From: an uncultured Oscillospiraceae bacterium
Lineage (GTDB): Bacteria; Bacillota; Clostridia; Oscillospirales; Acutalibacteraceae
NCBI GenBank assembly: GCA_900542375.1
Contig: UQNI01000019.1
Coordinates: forward strand, 1-26,487
Direction of reading: 5' to 3'
Length of the DNA: 26,487 nt
In this document: positions 23,990 to 26,487 of the stretch, piece after piece
Layout: each line of letters starts with the position of its first letter
How positions within the stretch are numbered: position 1 is the stretch's first letter
Program-made: the position numbers and the translations under genes
The notes under the pieces: generated by a model
The model's input: only the letters and a program-made list of their open reading frames with translations
What the model was told of the DNA's origin: nothing
Database searches by the model: none

Positions 23990-25075
23990 CTATAAATCTA
24001 ACTTTTTGCTGGATAATTCTTTTAATTGGCGATCTGCTTCCAATTCTGCTTTGGTTTTTTCTCTGTACAATGTTCTATGAGGTATCCGTTTTACAATAAA
24101 AATAAACGCAATTCCTCCTACAATATTGAGATAATACGTTCCTATACGCCAAATAAATAAAGCGGGCATAATCAGATTACCAAAAAATGTGCCGAAGAAT
24201 AAATAGAAACTTCCTTCTGCACCGCCTGACGCCCCAGGTAAAGGAATGAATGCCGACACCATATTTACAAACGACTGAGCACCTAACATATCAAACACAT
24301 CGGCGCCTTCAAAATTAAAACTGCGATAGATAAGATACGGGATAATACATGCTACAAAGATTTGTACAATGGTAAAGAATACTGCACCTACATATACCTT
24401 TACAGATTTACCCACAAGCTTAGTGCTTTTATGGAAAATAGCAAATTCACTATGGAGTTTATAATAACGTGAAACAGGTTTTTTTACAATTTTTATACGA
24501 TATAAGAACTTAATAATAGCTCTTAGACATTTATCTGTTGCTTTCTCATTAATTGCAAAAAATAAAACAAGCAAAACAAACGTCAAGTTTGTTGTTAAAC
24601 CAATAATAGTTAAAAATGAAAAATTACTTACACTGCTCTGAAAAAAAGGTAGTTTCCAAAACACCATAACCAACGCAAATAACACCATAATAATTTGATA
24701 TACCAAACTCTTAACAGCAATAATGGAACCTGCCCCACCGGTATCCATTCCCAGCTTTCTCATGTAGTAGATTTGCATTGCTTGACCGCCGGTTGCAAAA
24801 GGGGTTAATGCGCTATACAAAAGACCTATCATTCCTATAATGAGTGAGTGCCAATATTTCCATTGAGGATATACTTTTTTGCAAAAAAAGTGCAACACCA
24901 AGGCTTCCAATAACCAACCGACAATGATAGCAGCAAAAATTGATATAAACCACGGTATTTGAATAGAACCTGCAATCTCCGCAAAGGCTGTGATACCATC
25001 TGTTGTAATTAAAAAATAAACCAATACACCGATTGAGATTGCCATTGTAATAATAGCAAACAAATTCTTTTTCAC
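23990..25075 (-). CDS. Flippase-like membrane protein (LPG synthase TM / UPF0104 family)
   Basis: A 361-residue protein with about eight membrane segments. The family marks are TPFATGGQAMQIYYMRKLG (about 91-109) and IPLPGASGGAEGSF (about 277-290). The family corresponds to the flippase half of MprF, without the lysyltransferase half, and is thought to move lipids or lipid-linked sugars; the substrate here is unknown. The C-terminus is a charged tail. The start is GTG at 25073-25075 with no good Shine-Dalgarno; the strong GGGAGG upstream instead serves a 6-codon frame (25089-25109), so coupling is possible. Monocistronic. Confidence 0.85.
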   Translation of the reverse strand: MKKNLFAIITMAISIGVLVYFLITTDGITAFAEIAGSIQIPWFISIFAAIIVGWLLEALVLHFFCKKVYPQWKYWHSLIIGMIGLLYSALTPFATGGQAMQIYYMRKLGMDTGGAGSIIAVKSLVYQIIMVLFALVMVFWKLPFFQSSVSNFSFLTIIGLTTNLTFVLLVLFFAINEKATDKCLRAIIKFLYRIKIVKKPVSRYYKLHSEFAIFHKSTKLVGKSVKVYVGAVFFTIVQIFVACIIPYLIYRSFNFEGADVFDMLGAQSFVNMVSAFIPLPGASGGAEGSFYLFFGTFFGNLIMPALFIWRIGTYYLNIVGGIAFIFIVKRIPHRTLYREKTKAELEADRQLKELSSKKLDL

Positions 25076-25088
25076 TACAATCCAAAAA

Positions 25089-25109
25089 TTATTGGCTGCG
25101 ATAACGCAT
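25089..25109 (-). CDS. Possible leader peptide (MRYRSQ) before the flippase-like gene
   Basis: A 6-codon frame with ATG four bases after GGGAGG, ending in TAA 13 bases before the GTG of the flippase-like gene and in another frame. The only strong ribosome site in the leader belongs to it. It could couple translation or act as a control peptide; it could also be chance. Confidence 0.3.
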   Translation of the reverse strand: MRYRSQ

Positions 25110-25140
25110 CAATCCTCCCTTCGTTAAAAACTTAACTTTA

Positions 25141-25169
25141 ATTTTATATCAAACTAACATAATATACAA
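25141..25169 (-). promoter_or_regulatory. Candidate promoter of the flippase-like gene
   Basis: On the minus strand TTGTAT (complement of 25164-25169), 17-nt spacer and TAAAAT (complement of 25141-25146). Confidence 0.4.
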
Positions 25170-25256
25170 GCTTTTTTTGTTTTTTCAGTCGTTATACCCT
25201 TTGTTCTACTTTAAAATATGGTTGTTTTTGTATAAATATCCCTTGATTCTTTCAAT

Positions 25257-25308
25257 AAAAAACGGAAAAGCAACATGATTGATACAATTAGTATCGACCA
25301 TGTTGCTT
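25257..25308 (-). terminator. Terminator of the WYL-GyrI operon
   Basis: An 18-bp stem (25268-25285 with 25291-25308) with one mismatch and one G.U and a 5-base loop, then on the minus strand TTCCG and a run of six T's. It lies about 50 bases past the GyrI-like stop. Confidence 0.8.
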
Positions 25309-25356
25309 CTAACATACAGAAATTATTTTGATTTCTCTTAATCAATAAGTGAAAAA

Positions 25357-25800
25357 TTACTTTTTAATAGCGACATAAAGGTTAATATCCGCATGATTAT
25401 AATCATCATTGAGATATTCTTCAAAATCTCCCGTAAACGTTCTGTCTAAATCCATATCCCAAATCTTTTCCCATGCGTTCCGTACTGCAGTTTCCATATT
25501 ACCATGGATACGAAATTTTGCATATGTACCTGCCGGAATCACTCTGGATTCCAAATTACTGTTGTTCAATTCTGATACCTCAACACCTGTTAATACATGA
25601 TAGCCCTGTTGCGTATAGTCGGAATATAAGCCAATTGCATACTCGTTTGCACGATTTTGAATGGTATTACAAATGCCTTCCTGAAAAAATTTCGTCCATA
25701 AGTCACCAATAACTTGTCCCATATTTGGGTCATCATTGGAGGTGTATGCTCCAACACCTACTACTATTTTTTTGTCCAAATTTACAATTTCATATTCCAT
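25357..25800 (-). CDS. GyrI-like / AraC effector-binding domain protein
   Basis: A 147-residue single-domain protein of the GyrI-like small-molecule-binding (AraC effector-binding) family. It starts MEYEIVNLDKKIVVGVGAYTS, the usual first strand, has an LWTKFF helix, and ends in VIPAGTYAKFRIHG followed by AWEKIWDMDLDRTFTGDFEEYL, all typical. There is no DNA-binding part. The frame extends to 25866, but AGGAGG ten bases before the ATG at 25798-25800 sets the start. The WYL regulator gene ends 67 bases upstream, so the two form an operon. It may bind a ligand for that regulator or sequester a drug; both are inference. Confidence 0.82.
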   Translation of the reverse strand: MEYEIVNLDKKIVVGVGAYTSNDDPNMGQVIGDLWTKFFQEGICNTIQNRANEYAIGLYSDYTQQGYHVLTGVEVSELNNSNLESRVIPAGTYAKFRIHGNMETAVRNAWEKIWDMDLDRTFTGDFEEYLNDDYNHADINLYVAIKK

Positions 25801-25867
25801 ATGATAGTGACCTCCTTTATTAGATGTTACTATCATACACGGTATAACATGACATAAGAGCGTCATA

Positions 25868-26487
25868 TTATAAATAAAATTTCAGCATTTTCTGTAATTT
25901 ATCTTTCATTTGATAACGGATTTCCTGTGGTTCTATAATTTCGCAATGCTCTCCAAATGTTGCAATATAATAATACAACCAATCATCACAGGGCAAGGTG
26001 CAGGTAACCAGAAAACTGCCGTCATCTGATATCCGGACACAGTCAAATTCATCATAAACCCGATAGCCCATTTCAGCTGATAGTTTCAATGTGACTGTTA
26101 CTGTGTTTAAATCTACTTCGTTGTCCTGTAAAAAAACATGCTTCGGTGAAAAATGCTGTACTTCCTGCTCAGACATATTCAAGTCTTTTATTCTTCGCAG
26201 CTTAAAAAAACGGTAGTCACATTTATGCAGACAAAACGCATACAAATACCAACTTTGACCTTTAAAACACAGCTTTAAAGGTTCTGCAATACGGTTGGAC
26301 TGCTGTCCATTTGCATTATGATATAAAAAATGGACAACGCGTTTGTGTAAAATAGCTGTTTTTAAAGTCTGAAATAGGCTTACCTCTTCCCTATAATTTC
26401 CCCATGAAGAAAAATCTATCTCCAACCAATCTGTTTGGGCTTCTCCAAATAAATTGGACAAACGCTGGATAACGGTTTTCGATTCAT
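25868..26487 (-). CDS. WYL-domain transcriptional regulator, 5' end outside the window
   Basis: The frame is open to the window edge, so the N-terminal helix-turn-helix of this YafY-type regulator lies beyond it. A TTG at 26459-26461 is not a convincing start. The visible 205 residues include the linker DWLEIDFSSWG, the WYL core (KRVVHFLYHN, RIAEPLKLCFKGQSWYLYAFC, DYRFFKLRRIKDL) and the C-terminal extension ending LPCDDWLYYYIATFGEHCEIIEP. WYL domains sense nucleic acids or small ligands. It forms an operon with the GyrI-like gene. Confidence 0.88.
   Translation of the reverse strand, partial: ESKTVIQRLSNLFGEAQTDWLEIDFSSWGNYREEVSLFQTLKTAILHKRVVHFLYHNANGQQSNRIAEPLKLCFKGQSWYLYAFCLHKCDYRFFKLRRIKDLNMSEQEVQHFSPKHVFLQDNEVDLNTVTVTLKLSAEMGYRVYDEFDCVRISDDGSFLVTCTLPCDDWLYYYIATFGEHCEIIEPQEIRYQMKDKLQKMLKFYL

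Noticed and set aside
24813..25085. 90-codon frame over the start of the flippase-like gene, possibly a frameshifted N-terminus
   Set aside because: The main frame already encodes a complete first membrane segment from the GTG; the other frame gives no family match.
1..26487. CRISPR array, tRNA, rRNA, prophage or insertion sequence
   Set aside because: No regularly spaced repeats, cloverleaf, rRNA stretches, transposase, integrase or phage genes seen on either strand.

Overview
The window is a chromosomal stretch from a low-GC Gram-positive anaerobe, most likely a member of the Clostridia. The evidence is the AT-rich intergenic DNA, strong AGGAGG-type ribosome binding sites, sigma-A-like promoters, many long-stem terminators with T runs, a fakA-recG pair, a FeoA-FeoA-FeoB cluster with the Cys-rich FeoB partner, flavodoxin, and CotJC/manganese-catalase-like, YtrA-like and WYL proteins. 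No rRNA, tRNA, prophage, IS transposase or CRISPR array is visible. Genus cannot be fixed from the sequence alone.

Layout. (1) 1-3936: a structured repeat, then fakA (fatty acid kinase subunit) and recG (fork-remodelling helicase), closed by a strong terminator. (2) 3962-9789: an iron region. A small XRE regulator is followed by a leftward feoA-feoA-feoB-Cys-rich operon, a divergent short DtxR/IdeR-type regulator, and a rightward DUF3793-flavodoxin operon. Three 16-bp palindromes built on GTTAGC/GCTAAC sit in the promoters of the feo and DUF3793-flavodoxin operons, so the DtxR-like protein probably represses both. The region reads as a compact iron-starvation module: import Fe(II) and replace ferredoxin by flavodoxin. 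(3) 9837-12067: an XRE regulator, pncB (nicotinate salvage) and an orphan ribbon-helix-helix protein. (4) 12218-17308: leftward genes for a manganese-catalase-like protein, a D,D-carboxypeptidase, and a YtrA-type GntR / ABC ATPase / ABC permease operon with an inverted-repeat operator next to the promoter. (5) 17497-20178: a SERCA-like Ca2+ P-type ATPase. (6) 20423-23834: a BusR-like regulator (GntR helix-turn-helix plus RCK_C) and an OpuC/EgtV-type ATPase with two CBS domains, followed by a permease fused to its substrate-binding protein. The promoter of the transporter genes lies inside the terminator hairpin of the regulator gene. (7) 23838-26487: a second copy of the structured repeat, a flippase-like (LPG-synthase TM family) membrane protein, and a GyrI-like/WYL regulator pair, the latter cut by the window edge.

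Most interesting points: the two-copy repeat whose hairpin shows a compensatory base-pair change; the iron regulon with an uncharacterised DUF3793 protein; and the overlapping terminator, promoter and inverted repeat between the BusR-like gene and its transporter.

Several starts were moved from the longest open frame because a good Shine-Dalgarno sequence overlaps the apparent N-terminus or places a later start at proper spacing. This applies to fakA, the DUF3793 gene, the second XRE gene, the ribbon-helix-helix gene, the YtrA-like gene, the ABC permease, the BusR-like gene, the transporter ATPase and the GyrI-like gene.
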